Assembly: GCF_023343835.1 (NCBI RefSeq)
Contig: NC_064437.1
Span: forward strand, 5,532,001-5,596,000
DNA: 64,000 bases
Direction of reading: 5' to 3'
From: Lagopus muta
Lineage: Eukaryota > Chordata > Aves > Galliformes > Phasianidae
A program made the position numbers and the translations under genes. Positions 37,626-49,900 of this stretch are shown one piece after another (within the stretch, counting starts at the first letter, position 1; every line of letters starts with the position of its first letter). Below the pieces are notes generated by a model. That model searched no databases, was not told the origin of the DNA, and worked only from the letters and a program-made list of their open reading frames with translations.

Positions 37626-38345
37626 ACACCTCTACCAGCCGTTAAACCCCGCAGGTCTGCGCGGGGAGGGGGCGGGCGTTCCCTCCCGGCACGGGAAAAA
37701 AAAGAGAAAATGGGGAAAAAAAAAAAAAAATGGGGGTAGGCTAGTGGAAAAAAATGGAGCACTTGCTTCCCTCACTCCCCTCTGCTGCCGTAGCGTGCGG
37801 GAACAGCCGCAGAGCGGGAAGCGAGGCTTCAACCCCGGCCGAGCGATCCCGAGCAGGGCTGGCACGCACCGGCCCGTGCCCACCGCCCGCCGGCCCGGCG
37901 CTCCCCGCCCGCCCGCGTCCCACAATGCACCGCGCGGCTGACATGGCGGCCGGGCCGGACTGAGGCGCTGGCGTCGGGGCCTCCAGCAGCCGGAGCCGGG
38001 CATGGCGGGGGCGCAGCCCCGGCACCCCTAGGGCCGCAGCCAGGTACCGGGCTCCGGGGGCAGCCGCCGGCTCCGGGGACGTCCCTCCGAGGAGGAGCTG
38101 GGCGCGCTCTGCCCGTTCCCCCCGTGCGCGGCGGGGGTAAGCGGGCCTGGGGGGCTCGGCGGGGCCTCGGCACCCTGCACGGCACGCAGCGCCCGGCACT
38201 GGGCGGCCCGCGGGGTGCTGGTGGCGGGGTCGGGGTCACCGGGCGCGGCGTCGGGGTTGTCGCGGGGAGCTGGGGCCGTATCCCGCCTGGAGCTGGGTGC
38301 GTGCAGGTTGTTGTTGTTCTCGGCTAGGATTAAATACATGCTGGG
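37620..38345. promoter_or_regulatory. CpG island promoter of TUT4
   Basis: Very high GC and CpG density from about 37.78 to 38.30 kb, with several GC-box-like GGGCGG/CCCGCC motifs and no TATA box. TCCCACAATGC at 37918-37928 resembles the core of the ZNF143-type promoter element (TCCCAGMATGC). A donor-like CAG|GTACCG at 38043/38044 fits the end of a non-coding first exon spliced to the acceptor near 46301. The transcription start is not determinable from sequence alone. Confidence 0.8.
37925..38043 (+). other. TUT4: Probable 3' part of TUT4 non-coding exon 1, with two short upstream ORFs
   Basis: The segment ends GCCGCAGCCAG|GTACCG, a good donor. If transcribed, it carries two complete small reading frames: 37925-37963 (12 codons plus TGA, containing a second in-frame ATG with strong context GACATGG) and 38002-38031 (9 codons plus TAG, context GGCATGG). 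The true exon start is unknown, so the first frame may or may not be in the mRNA. Confidence 0.5.
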
Positions 38346-38371
38346 GGGGGGGGTGGGGGGGGTGGGGGAGG
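38341..38371 (+). repeat. G-rich tract, G-quadruplex-forming
   Basis: Three long G runs separated by single T (about eleven, seven and five G) followed by AGG. It easily meets the four-run G3+ pattern of an intramolecular quadruplex on the coding strand, about 300 bases downstream of the exon 1 donor. Confidence 0.85.
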
Positions 38372-41300
38372 CAGGCCGTGCTCGCCAGCTGTGCCCCTGC
38401 CTGCGGTTACTCGCCTAAACCGGAGGTTCTGCTTTCTGTACGCGGTGGTGTGCCTGAAACGATGCACACAGATCCCTCTACCTCTGTTAGGGCTCTTTTG
38501 TTGGCTTATCTCGTGTACAAATACGTAAGCGACTCTCGGGCTTTTGCAGTAGGTTGCAGTTTGCCAGTTGGCTGAATGTGTCACATTACCTGAGGCTTTC
38601 TGGCTTTTAAAGTTGTTTCTAGGTCTGTCAAAGGAGGACGAGCTGGTTACACGCAGAGAAACAATATAATCAGATCCAGGCTTAGGTTCTAGGGAGGGAC
38701 TGGGGTGCTAAGGCGGTAGTGGCATCTGCGTAAGAATCTATTAATTGTTTCTGTTTTTCATGCTATCTGCACATTACTTTGTTTCCTGAACGGTAGCCTG
38801 GGTTTAAGAGTTGTTGTGTTTGTTTGAAAATAGGAGATGCGTGTTCTGTTTTTGTTTGATAAGTGCTCCCGGTTTGAGTAGGTGCTTATGCATCGTCTGA
38901 CCCCTGATGGTTATGACATAATTATTTCCGTGACAAGAAAAGCAACTCGGCCATGGAAATGTGACTTAATTACAGCATCTGGCAGAAGAAGCTATATTAG
39001 GAGTGAGAAGTCTGCTTTTCAAACATTGTTAGTGTAGTGAGCTTTCTTATCTTTTTCTATTTCACTTCTGTGATAATTGCTTCTTAATTTTTTTATTTAT
39101 TTTTTAAGATGAAATTAGTTTCCCATCAGATCTGTGTGGGAATATATTCCCAGAAGATATGTGGGGAGAGATAGGAAAGTTCCTTCTGTTCTCTCTTCTT
39201 GCATAGAAGACAGCTGGGGCTTTTGTCTTGTACTTGGCGAGCACAGGAAGAAAAACAGCCGGATGCCACAGGGCACCTGCACAATGCAGGGCATTTACCT
39301 GGCCCTTGCTGTGGAGGGAAGTGCTGCTATGGGGAGAATGGGGAGAAGGATTTCCCTGTGTTCCGTCTGAAAGCAAGGTGTCCCAAGGGAGCTCTTCTTA
39401 CATTTCTGGTGGATCTGCTTGTCACAGTAACAGTTTTAGTTGTGTGTTCACATCGATGCCATAAGGCTGTTCAAAATTTTTCCTACCTGAGAGTATAGCT
39501 AGTTGTAATGCTTGCTCCTAAATTTCACAAAGTGTTTCTTCTTAATTAGCTTTATTTCATTATTGTTTCCACCTTAATAATGTATTACTGATACTGACTT
39601 GTTCCAAAACCTTGTAGAAAGGAAGGTCCTGCATTTTGCTTATCAGGTTGATTACAGAATGGAAACCATCCAGGGGAATCAATGCTTCTGGTGCTTTTGG
39701 CACATTATCAAACAACATACGATATAATCATAAGTTGTTTAATTGTATGTAAGTGATAGATCAATAATTCTTTTAGCTTTGAAGTACTAAAAACCTATTA
39801 ACTAAATTTAGTAATAAGGCTTATGGTATTCAATTTTACTTTTGAGCAGTGATGCATATATAAACATATACGTAGCTGTATGAACTGGATCTCAGATCTG
39901 ATACTTTAGTAAATCCTTGGGAAAAAAAGGAGTCAGATGTTACTAGATAACATATAATTTTTACTTCTGTTGTGTAAAGGCAACACTGCTGGCAAGATGT
40001 AACTTTTGAATTTCAGTTTTTGGTGTCTGCAAAACTTGACGGAATTCTGGAATTGATTTTGTGTTAGAAACAGTTACTACTCAGTCAGTGTGCTCACTAT
40101 ATGAATGCATACTTGACAGCTTTTCTCAAGTCATGGTTTTCAGCATATTTCTTTCAGGAGTGAAAGCACGGGTTACCAGGAAAGCAGTGAGAGGGATACA
40201 GGTAGCAAATCCTTTTGCATTAGTGAATTAGTTTGTGAACCAGTTTGCAACTGGTGTGAAGCAGTTCAAAGAATGTCCTAAAGGATTAGAAGTTGGGTGA
40301 AAGGATCAGTGTCATTAAATGCAAGAACCAGATAAACTTCTATGCTGAAAATACGTAAGGTTGTATTTTTATTTAGCACAAATGGAGTTTTATGAACAAG
40401 GTGGATAGACTGGATTTGAACATGTAGCTACAGTCTAAGCCAGCTTCGTGATCGGTTCAGGCCTTCAGAAGCGACTCGAGCCTCTGAAAGGCTTTACACA
40501 TATGTAGTGCTGTACTGTTTTGCTTTTTTTCCAGCCTCCTACCCAGTGTTGGTACAAATGTGTTTGTTTTCAAAAGTGAGAGCTGAATTGGTTCAGTTTC
40601 CTGATCTGGTTACAGAATGTACCTTACAGCACAGAGCAATGTTTGAGGCAGGTGGCACCCCTCTTTTGGCTTCAGTGCTTCAGCTGATTGTGGAGCTCTA
40701 GTGTTTTTCAAAAGTTAAAACAATTATTGCAGTAAAATTGAAGTCAGAATCCAAACATATTGAGGCTTTCAAAGTCTTTATGTGAAATATAAAAGGAAGG
40801 AGAGAGAGTCCAGCTCGACTGCACAGCTAGTGGGACTGAGAGGAGGGCTTTCCTGAGTTAGGGATGGGAGTTGGTGGCAGTGATAGGTTCAGAAAGAAGT
40901 ACTTGGCATCTGCTGTTGTTGGCATGCCTCTTTCTTACCTTTGCAGTGAGCCACATCTTGCTGTAGGAAAGACAGTGGGTGTCAATGTGAAGAGGAGCTG
41001 GCTGGTAACAGGCACATCATGTCTGGATTTCCTGTCTTACATATTCTGCTTATTTAAGGATTTGGTTGTGGGGTATTTATACCTACAAACATCAGCACTG
41101 TTTTGTATAAAGCAAAGCATTTCCCGTTAGTTCAGTTATTCATGGGCACTTGTCTAATTCAGACACAAGCTCACTACAGTTCTATATGTAAGCTTGCTTA
41201 TCTAAGGAGTCCTTCTTAGAAGTTTCTAATCCTTCATGGTAACATTAACATCAGAGCTTCGTGCTCATCTTCCCTAGGCCCAGAGCTAAAGTACTGCTGT

Positions 41301-43026
41301 GTCTGTGTTATGTTTAATGTTATGTGTACTGCCCTGCCTTCCTTCTGGATAGATTTTGGAAGAACTCTGCTTACAAGCTTGAATCCTGCAGCTTCTAGAG
41401 ACTGGAGGCTCTGAGACTGCGTAGATAGCACTTACATGTTTGTTACTAAGAATACCTGTGGGTTTATTGCTGGTGGAGCCTGAGGCGCTTTAGTGGTCAG
41501 TAATCTTCTGATAGTTTTAGTTCTAAGTAGTTTGGAAAAACACCAGGGATTGATAACAGTTATGTCTACTTTATCCCAAAACAAATATAAGCATGTGATT
41601 TTTCTTCTTAACAGAACAGGGGAATGATATGTGTGAGTTTTCAAGTGGAAAAAGGGGCCTGAAGCTATAACCAGTGTATAGAAGACTCATTCCCCCCTTC
41701 CCTTCTCACTAGGACATTGGCACTGTCTGCAGGAGGAGACATCACCTGTGCTGCAATATGAGCAGAGCGTGTGAGACAGCCTGTCCTTTTGTTTCTGTCC
41801 CTGGCTGCAGCCTTTGTTTGTTGAATTTCACTTTATTTGTGTTGGAGGTTCAGCTGGACTGTGTTGGGAGGCTGAGGTTAATCACCCCTGTATGTCGTGA
41901 GGCTGGCTGGGAAGATTTCAGCTTGTGGACAATCATAATGAGGCAGATAAAGACAGCTTTCAGATAAAAATGTCAGGGCTCTCTATCTCAAGGAGGGAAT
42001 ACTTTACAGAACGAAGGTGATAACAGTTATGTTTACAGTACTTTCTCTATATATGTTTAATCTAGTTGTCCCTGAGGAAAAAAAAAAACAAGACCACAAG
42101 AGACTGTTCATTTTCCCTTTAGATGCTCTTCTACACTCTTGTAGACATCTTTGGACATTTGAGTCAGTTGGGAGCAAATTTTAGAACACATTTAACATAA
42201 TGCCAAAAGGTTGCTGAATTTCTGCATGTTATCTTGGAAAAATGATGTCTCAGTTGAGGAGCAGTCTCAACTGAGGGGAAGGCGGGAGAAAGTTTTGTTT
42301 CCTCATGGGGGACAGCTAGGAACCATCAGCGTGTGCTCCTTGAGCTGCAGCACGCCTCCACCTGCTAAGCAGGCTGCAGCTGAGACTGTGACGGCAAAGC
42401 ACAGAACGAGTGCGTAAGGAACTGAGAGTCTTTCATTTGACTGCTAACAAAATGGTTCAAACAGAAATGCTTTGCAAAAGAGCATTCTGTCACAACTCAG
42501 AGTAGAAGAGCTCACGATTCCACTTGGCCTTTGCATAAGCCATGGCGAAATCTGACCCAAGATGGGTGATTTTAAAAGTAGTTGACTACAGCTGGAAAGC
42601 TGAAGAAGAAACAAAAGGGCAGATGGGTAGAAAGATCTTCTTGAAACTTGTTTTGTTTTTTTTTTTCTTTTTTTCTTTTTTTCCTTTCCTGTTTGGAAGT
42701 GTTACCCTGTTTTTTTGCAATTCAAATGCAGAATTTTCTATTGCTAATCTGAGAGAACAAGGAAACAGAAGAAATGAAAGTGAAACAATCTTGTTCCTTC
42801 ATTTTCTCTGCCTAGAATGAATTCTATAGTAGAAAAATGTAAGCCAATTTTCAACATTTTAAAATTTGGTTGTTGTAGGTGTGTGCAGGCTTAACCACCT
42901 TCTAGAATTTGAGGTCAGACGATACATTCCCTTACCTCAAGCTGTTGTATTTCAGCCAGATTATTTTTCAATGGAGTGCCAAGCATTGAGGTGGATTTAG
43001 AGGAGTAAAATGGGCACTGTCCATTC

Positions 43027-43042
43027 GGGGGGGGGGGGGGGG
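43027..43042 (+). repeat. Poly-G run
   Basis: About sixteen consecutive G, followed by ATGGGAGGAGCAGGGAAGGG. Long pure G runs are rare and polymorphic. It could be mis-sized by sequencing. Confidence 0.85.
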
Positions 43043-46000
43043 ATGGGAGGAGCAGGGAAGGGATATTGAGTCCCTAACACCAAAATATTAAATACATGAA
43101 ATATGCTGAAATGTTTTCAACAGGTGAATCTACCCCACTTTGCAGATGCAGGTGAAAAACTGTTTTTGTTGCCAGCCTGCCTGGGAGAAAATTCTCTTTT
43201 CATGCCAGGTGGGGCAATTGGTATGAGCCTGAGCTTGTGAATAAGAGATGCCTTCCAGGTTTCTGCAGAGATGCCACCTCAGCACTGATTCAATGTGTTC
43301 CAGTGTTTTGTTTCCAAATGTGTTATTCTTTTTGGAGGCACTCCTTTCCCTGCCCCCATTTCCCTCTCTGCTGTAAAGATGCCCAGTGGCTGGCAGAGGA
43401 CGAAGGATTTTTTTAGGCTGTCGTATTTTAGTAGTGGTCTCCTTTTCCTTTTAAATGATAAAATTTTGTGACTTGGTTTACTTGGCAATTTGTTGAGATG
43501 GATGATTTGATTGATACTGAATACGTGACAGCAGTTCAGGTTGATGTTAATTTGCTACATCATTTCAGTGTTAAAGAACAAAATTTATCCCTAAACACAA
43601 CATTATTGCTCTGGCTCTTAAAAGTCAAAATTTTATGTGAAACTCTTAACATTTCTTATTACAAAATATTCAAGCCTCAGGAAATTGCATGAGTGCTATT
43701 TAATCTTATATCTCTCTGCTTTTTAATCTTAACTACTTTCATTTGCTTACACTTCCTCTTAATATGTGGTGTTACTACAGTTTTCAGTTTCCTAACTGGG
43801 TTACAGATAGGTGCTTTTCCTGTCTCATTTAAAACTAAGGAAGCTGCTAATAAAAGGTATGCAGAGTTTGTGCATTTGTGTAAAGCTTTCTCTTGGAGTT
43901 CTCTTTGGATGTGTAACTGTGTTTTTGATTGAACAGCTGAGATCTACTTTGGGCCTGCAGTAGAATGTTTGTGGATTTGTTTTAAACTTTCTCGTGAAAT
44001 GTGACTGCAGCAATCTGACACTTAGAAATAGCAGAGCAGAACGAAGCCTTCCTTTTGCTCCAATGCCACATTCTCACAGTAACCTCAGGCTGGCCTTGGT
44101 GCCAAGGGAGGTTGTTCCACCACGCTTCTGGCTATTTGCTGGCAGCCCTCCTGCTGCTCCTGCCTCCTGCCAGCTGCTTTGGCTATCCAGTTTTTGTCTC
44201 TGCAGAAGTGCTCAAGGGTGGGAGCAGGCCAAGTGGCAGGAACTGGAGGAAGGCGTTTGTGCTCTGTCAGGGCTGGTGCTGACTTCCATTGCTTCACAGT
44301 GAACACAGGAGCGTGCCCTGCCGTGTCAGTCCAGCTTCCATCAGTGGCATGGTGTGGTTGTCCCAAGTGTGGGAGAAATGAAAGTGGAAGTGAGGGCTTA
44401 TCTTGCTTGTGTGTGACCCCACCCAGGGCAAACAAATAAAGCATAAAGAAGAGTTTAGAATTTGGAGTCTTTCCCTCCATTTTGTTTCCTTTAAAAAATA
44501 TATACATACCTCTGCATGAGAACACAGTGTTGTTTAGAGATAACGGGGTGCTGTATGGAGCTGTAATACCAGTAGTCCTACGGGCAGCTCTTTGGGCAGA
44601 GTGTCGCACAGCAGAGCCAAGTTTTGCAGCCCAGGCCTTTCTCACTGCAGTCAGGCTGAAGCAGCCCTGATCCATGTGAGTGGTCATTCCTGCAGTGGGG
44701 CTGGTAAGAATTGCTGCGGGAAAGATGGACTGCAAGCCAAAGGCAAATGCTGCCTGTTCTTCTGGGACTTTGGTCTTTGACTTCTGATCTAGAAGTGTGA
44801 GCCAGATGTAATGGTGTTTGATAGGAATACATGACTTTTCGAGGTAAGATGCATAGCTATTTCAATATGTTTAGTAGCATCATTTTTTTTTTCTGAGTTT
44901 GTTATTTTTTTAAGGACTCTGACATTAACTTTATAAAAGCTCTTGGTTTTGCTTTTGTTTTTTATATTTTTTGAAGGTAATATATATTTCAGTGGTGTTA
45001 ACAAAGGTTTAAGCTATCCATTTTTAGTATGTGGTTTGTATCCTGAAGTGTATCCTGGAGTCTGTGTCTCCTCAAAGTGACAGATAGTAGGTAGTTATGT
45101 AAGCTGAAAATATACTATCCTTTATGCTGATGATATTCAAAAAGACGTATTTTTTTATGAGGCATTTTAATATGATCCCTCTGTTGTTTCTTTTTTGCAG
45201 TACAGAAGTGCTTTATGCTGCCCTAATAGTTGTAATTCATTATTGATTTTTATTACTGTTACTAATTTTTCTTTTCAATGCTATTCTTTGCTAAAGATGA
45301 GGTACTTATTTTAATGGGTTCTCTAAAACCCAGAAATTTCCATATATGATGCTTCTAACCACCAAGTATGTAGGTGGACTGGAAAGAGTTCCAGAATTCC
45401 AAATCTTGCTATGGCTATACACAGTGGATTTTCTTCTGTGTCTAACACTTTATTCTCCTAATTTCTTACTGTCAACTCAAGGTTGTTTTAAAAGAAAAAA
45501 TCCTGGTTCTTGTCACAGATTCTTCTTTTTCATTGTCTACATTGCAAAGATTAATTCCTTAATAACAGGTTCCATTCTTCATGCTTAGCTTCCCATTGGC
45601 AGTGTAGTCTCTAAGAAGTCTCAATGAAGTTCAGATGATATACTACTTAAAGGACAGAGGTTTAGATAAGTAAGGGCAGTCTCCAGCTAAATAAAACATT
45701 TACTATTTCTGTTTTTCACTGATGAAAATCTTAATTAATTGATGGTAATTGCTGTATGAGAATTGTATGTGTGAAATGTTGTGCTTATGTGTCTATGGAT
45801 GTAGATGATAGGTGAGATTTGTTTTTAATGCTTTGATTTATAGCCCTGATTTTTTTTTTCCAGAGCTAACTCAATCAATATGTTTTATTGCTGATAATTT
45901 TTAGATTTCTTCAGTTTTCTTTTTCAGTGTAATTACAGACATCCTGGCTTGTAGATTTTTTTTCCCATAAAGCCAAAAATAGGGAGGACAGAAAAAAGCA

Positions 46001-46409
46001 AGCTGTTGGCAGATTTATTACTGAGTTGTTTTTTTTTCACCACGTTCTGCCATTTTTTTGTCACTTTACATCCCTTCCTCTTTAAAACAGAAGTTAAGAT
46101 TAACGACGTTTTCATGATTTTTATTTGTCGTATAGAATATGTTATGAAAATTCACTTATGCCTCTGGGGAGTGGGAAACGTGCTTTCGTTAATCATTAGT
46201 AGTTTGACTTTTCTTTGTAGAGCTTCATTTTAATGTATTGCCTCTGCAGAGCACTGATGTTTTCCCCTCAGTTTACAAATGTCTGTCGTTATTTTTTTCA
46301 GCAGACAATCAGCCACGATCCTTGCACAGGGGATTTAAAATCAACTTCAAATTATTGGAGAATTGCACTTCAGGAGGACCCAAGATAGGAGAAGCAGGTC
46401 TTCACTATA

Positions 46410-46971
46410 ATGGAAGAGGCCAGGAGCTCAAAGAATGGAAATCATGACCCAAGGAAGTCTGTCCGTCTCGTCAGTGAGGAAGGCAAAGCAGTTAAAGTCA
46501 CAAATAATCAAAATTATAAGCATAACAGAAATGAGAAATCTGTGAAAGATATTGGGAGAAGTTCTCCAAGTGGGAATAGCAGCAAAAAAAGTAAACAAAA
46601 TGATGTTTTTTCTGAAAAACAAGGAGAAAATAAATCGTGCAAAGTAAATAGTTGTATTCCTGGGACTAAAGACACTGGGTCAAATGTTCAGGAGCGAAAT
46701 CATGGAAAAGTAAAAAAAAATTCTAATTTATCAGCAGCAGCAGAAAACCTGAAACAGACAAAAGGTCAACAAATGGGAGAAAACTTTCTAGGCTCCCATG
46801 TTTCAGGAAATGGGGTCAGTATGGAAACCTTAACAGCTACTCACAAAGGGAAACTGGTTTTGGAAAATCCACTTGGAGTTCATGCATCGAAGACTAATGT
46901 GGATCAGACTGGTGATCCTGGTAGGACTGCTTCAGATCAAAGAAAACTGGAACATAAGCCTGATGACTTCA
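46410..46971 (+). CDS. TUT4: TUT4 first coding exon
   Basis: Acceptor TATTTTTTTCAG near 46301 (an alternative NAG lies three bases on). A 5' UTR of about 108 bases precedes ATG 46410, which has A at -3 and G at +4 (ATAATGG). It encodes [20 protein letters not shown] and a lysine/serine/asparagine-rich, disordered stretch to residue 187. It ends GACTTCA|GTGAGT. From memory it lacks the KAEKA-type repeats of the mammalian protein. Confidence 0.95.
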
Positions 46972-49900
46972 GTGAGTATTACTCAACATTACACACTTTT
47001 TTTTTTCTGATGGAATGGTTAACCATGGGCTTTGAAATGTTTTTGTTGTGTGTTTTTTTCACATGTAATAAGTTGCTGCTTGCATTTACAGGCAATATGT
47101 TAATATAAGCATATTACTTAGAGAATAAGAGACTATGATAATGACTTTTTTTTTATGCCTTAAATCTAAACATCTTTGCAAGAGGCTTGAAGTGCGTGGG
47201 TTTCAGGCCATTTTGTGAATATAGTGTCTTGGCTGGAGGAGAACCCTTCATAATATCATTGCCATTTATGAAAATGCCAGGTGTTACTGCTTTTCAGAAG
47301 GATCAGGAGAAAAGAAATCTGTTAGAAAGCATTTTTTATAGATATGAGGGGAGTATTTACCTTTTTGTGTGTGTATTATGCTCTGTTTCCTACTAAAAAT
47401 GTTTAAAATTGGCAGATGGCTTTTCAGTTTAGGGAGCTGTGGAATACTTTCCATCCATCAGAAGTTACCTTTAGGAGTGTTTAATTTTTGTGTCTTTTTC
47501 AGTTTCAGAATTAAACATGGGTCAGGATTTATTTCATTTCAGGATTGTTCCTTATCACAGACTTTGTCATGCTTTTTCAGAACACAGTATTCTCTAATAA
47601 AATGTTGCTTGAAGGCTGTAATGTCAGAGTGCAGAGCTTCCATTTGAAATATTTCCTACCACTGCAGCAGAAATGTGAAAATAAAAGGGGAGCTATGAAA
47701 AATAAATATTTTTTGGTATCTTTATAAAATTTAACAGGAAAAAAAGTTGAAATGGTAGCATCCCCTGACTGGCTAGCTCTTTGTACACCACCATCAGTAC
47801 TGAGGGGACCATCTGTCACTGGCCAAACAGGACTTGAAAATTTGCTCAGATTTTGTTTCCAGGCTTGTCTCAGGGAAGAAGAGGAAGGTGATGTAAAAAC
47901 TACTAATTTAAGATGTAGGTGTTTGTAGAGGTTAATGAACTATGAACAGTTCATAGGCATCTGGAGGAACTGGACTGGAAGTGAGCTGTGTGTTTGAGTA
48001 GCAGCATTCCAGAGCTCTGTGGTTGCTAGCCCTGGTATCATGGCAATGTGTCATAGTCTGCCCAACTACAACTCCCAGCTGTCATCTAACATGGGTGGTT
48101 GAAATGTCTGGCAGCTGGCTTTTTGAGGTTGTTTGGGTTAATGTATTTAAAGTTGTTTTAGATTGTTTCCATAGCAAAATATGTTATTTAAGAATAATAA
48201 TTAAGCCTAGTACTTTTATTTCTGTTAAGCAGAGCATCAGGACCTCATGTACTCTGTTCTTTTTTGCCTTGAAGGCCTTAATGGAGTTAGCAATATGAAC
48301 CTTACTTGTTCTGGTGTTTAGCCTGCAATATAACTCGCTTTGTGCCTCGCCTCTTAGTGAGACGCTCTCATCTACAGTGACCTCTGTACTCTTACTTGTT
48401 TATTCTGAAGAAAATAACTGTTTCTTTCTGTAGGTAAAATAAAGAATTCTGAACCAACTGAAGAACATACCTTGGAAGCTGATTATTTGGAAAGCACAGT
48501 TGTTATTGATGAGTCTAATCTGACGGCTGAACAGCAGCTGGGATTGAAACAAGCTGAAGAGCGGCTGGAAAGAGATTATATCTCCCGACTTGAAAAAGTA
48601 GGTTGAGTATTTATCAGATAAAAAAGAAGATGAATATCTTCTTTTGGTGTCATCACCATATTTTGGGTTGAGTAATATCTCTATTCCAGACTGTTGCCTC
48701 TGTTCCTTCTTTATAGTGTATCACTTCAGTCATTTAAGATACTAACCATTAATAGATAAAAATAGGTTAAAAGATACTGCCATTAATTGTGACAAGATAG
48801 GAATTGAAAACATTGTCTTCCTTTTGTGGCACACGCAGCATTCATAGAGCAGTTGTTTTTTTTTAAATTCTGCACATGTAAAGGTTTACATTTCCATTAC
48901 TTACTTAAGGTTTTCTAGAAAGTCCTATACCTGAAAATTCAAGGTATTGGGTCAGAAAGGAACCTCAGTGCATCTTCAGTATGTTAGCCTTCTACCAGAC
49001 TAAGTCACCTGTATTAAAGATGACTTCTTAAAAATGTTTATTTAAGCTGCTGTAGTAATCTCCAATGAAATATGTTTTGCAATCATTATAGGTATCTCAG
49101 AAGTTAATACCTAATGTAAGTGTCTCTGGAGCATTTTACTCATATGTTGGCCTAGGAAAATAAACGTAATGGTTTATAACCTTCATCAGCAACTCTCCAC
49201 ACATTTGAAGATCATTACCGTTTCTCCCTGCAGACTTGTCCTTTCCAGATCCACTCTTTGTTCTTTAGTCAGAAGGGTTTTTTTCAGTTAATGGTGCATT
49301 CTTGTTGCTTTTCTCTGGGCTTCCACCACCTGGCCCATTTAACTGTGGTATCCTAAAGTGAATGCTGCCTTTTCGCTGATGCCTTACGTGTAAAGAAGAA
49401 AGCTGGCTTAATCTATCTGAAGTAAAGCATTTGTGTTTAGGATGTCTGTTGGTTGTTTTTTTCCTGTGGGTGGCTTTTATTGTTGGCTGTTGTTATTTGC
49501 TTGTTTGTTTTTTATCAGCAATAAGATATCGGCTTGTAGCTTGGTCAGCTATGATCCACGTATCCTTTTCTTAAGAAATGTCCAACTGGGTGTCCTCAGC
49601 CCTGTATTTCTTTTAGTTGACAGTATCTAAAGAGGAATGATGTGGTGCTTTGATAAAATTTAGTTGCAAGTTTCGTGTTCCATGTCTCTGATTTCCTGTG
49701 ATCAGTGAACTGTCATCTCAACACAAATTGCATAATCACTTCCAGCATATCTTTCTCATCTGTAGTCAGCACACACTCTTTTGCACTTTGTAAATCTCTA
49801 ACAAAAATGTGAATGATTCTCACCCCAGAAGGACCCCTCTTGGAACCTACTTGGCACATGCTTTTAGACCAGTGATGAGCCAGTGTAGGAATGTGTGCTC

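Larger units (their letters stand above)
34345..37900. other. Divergent intergenic region between GPX7 and TUT4
   Basis: About 3.6 kb separates the two start regions. It contains a CR1 fragment abutting the GPX7 side (34452-34565), a poly-T/G simple repeat at 35420-35467, a GC-richer segment with an AATAAA on the minus strand near 37.16 kb and a CR1 fragment at 37505-37625. No coding exon was recognised. Confidence 0.6.
38044..46301 (+). other. TUT4 intron 1
   Basis: This intron is about 8.3 kb. It starts within the CpG island and includes the G-rich tract at 38341-38370, a pure G run at 43027-43042 and T-rich tracts near 42655-42682. Long open frames on both strands near 44.0-44.7 kb look like by-products of higher GC content. 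No coding exon was recognised. Confidence 0.6.

Noticed and set aside
37632-38339. Several long minus-strand frames in the TUT4 CpG island
   Set aside because: Overlapping frames of Pro/Arg/Ala-rich sequence are expected from high GC. None resembles a protein family.
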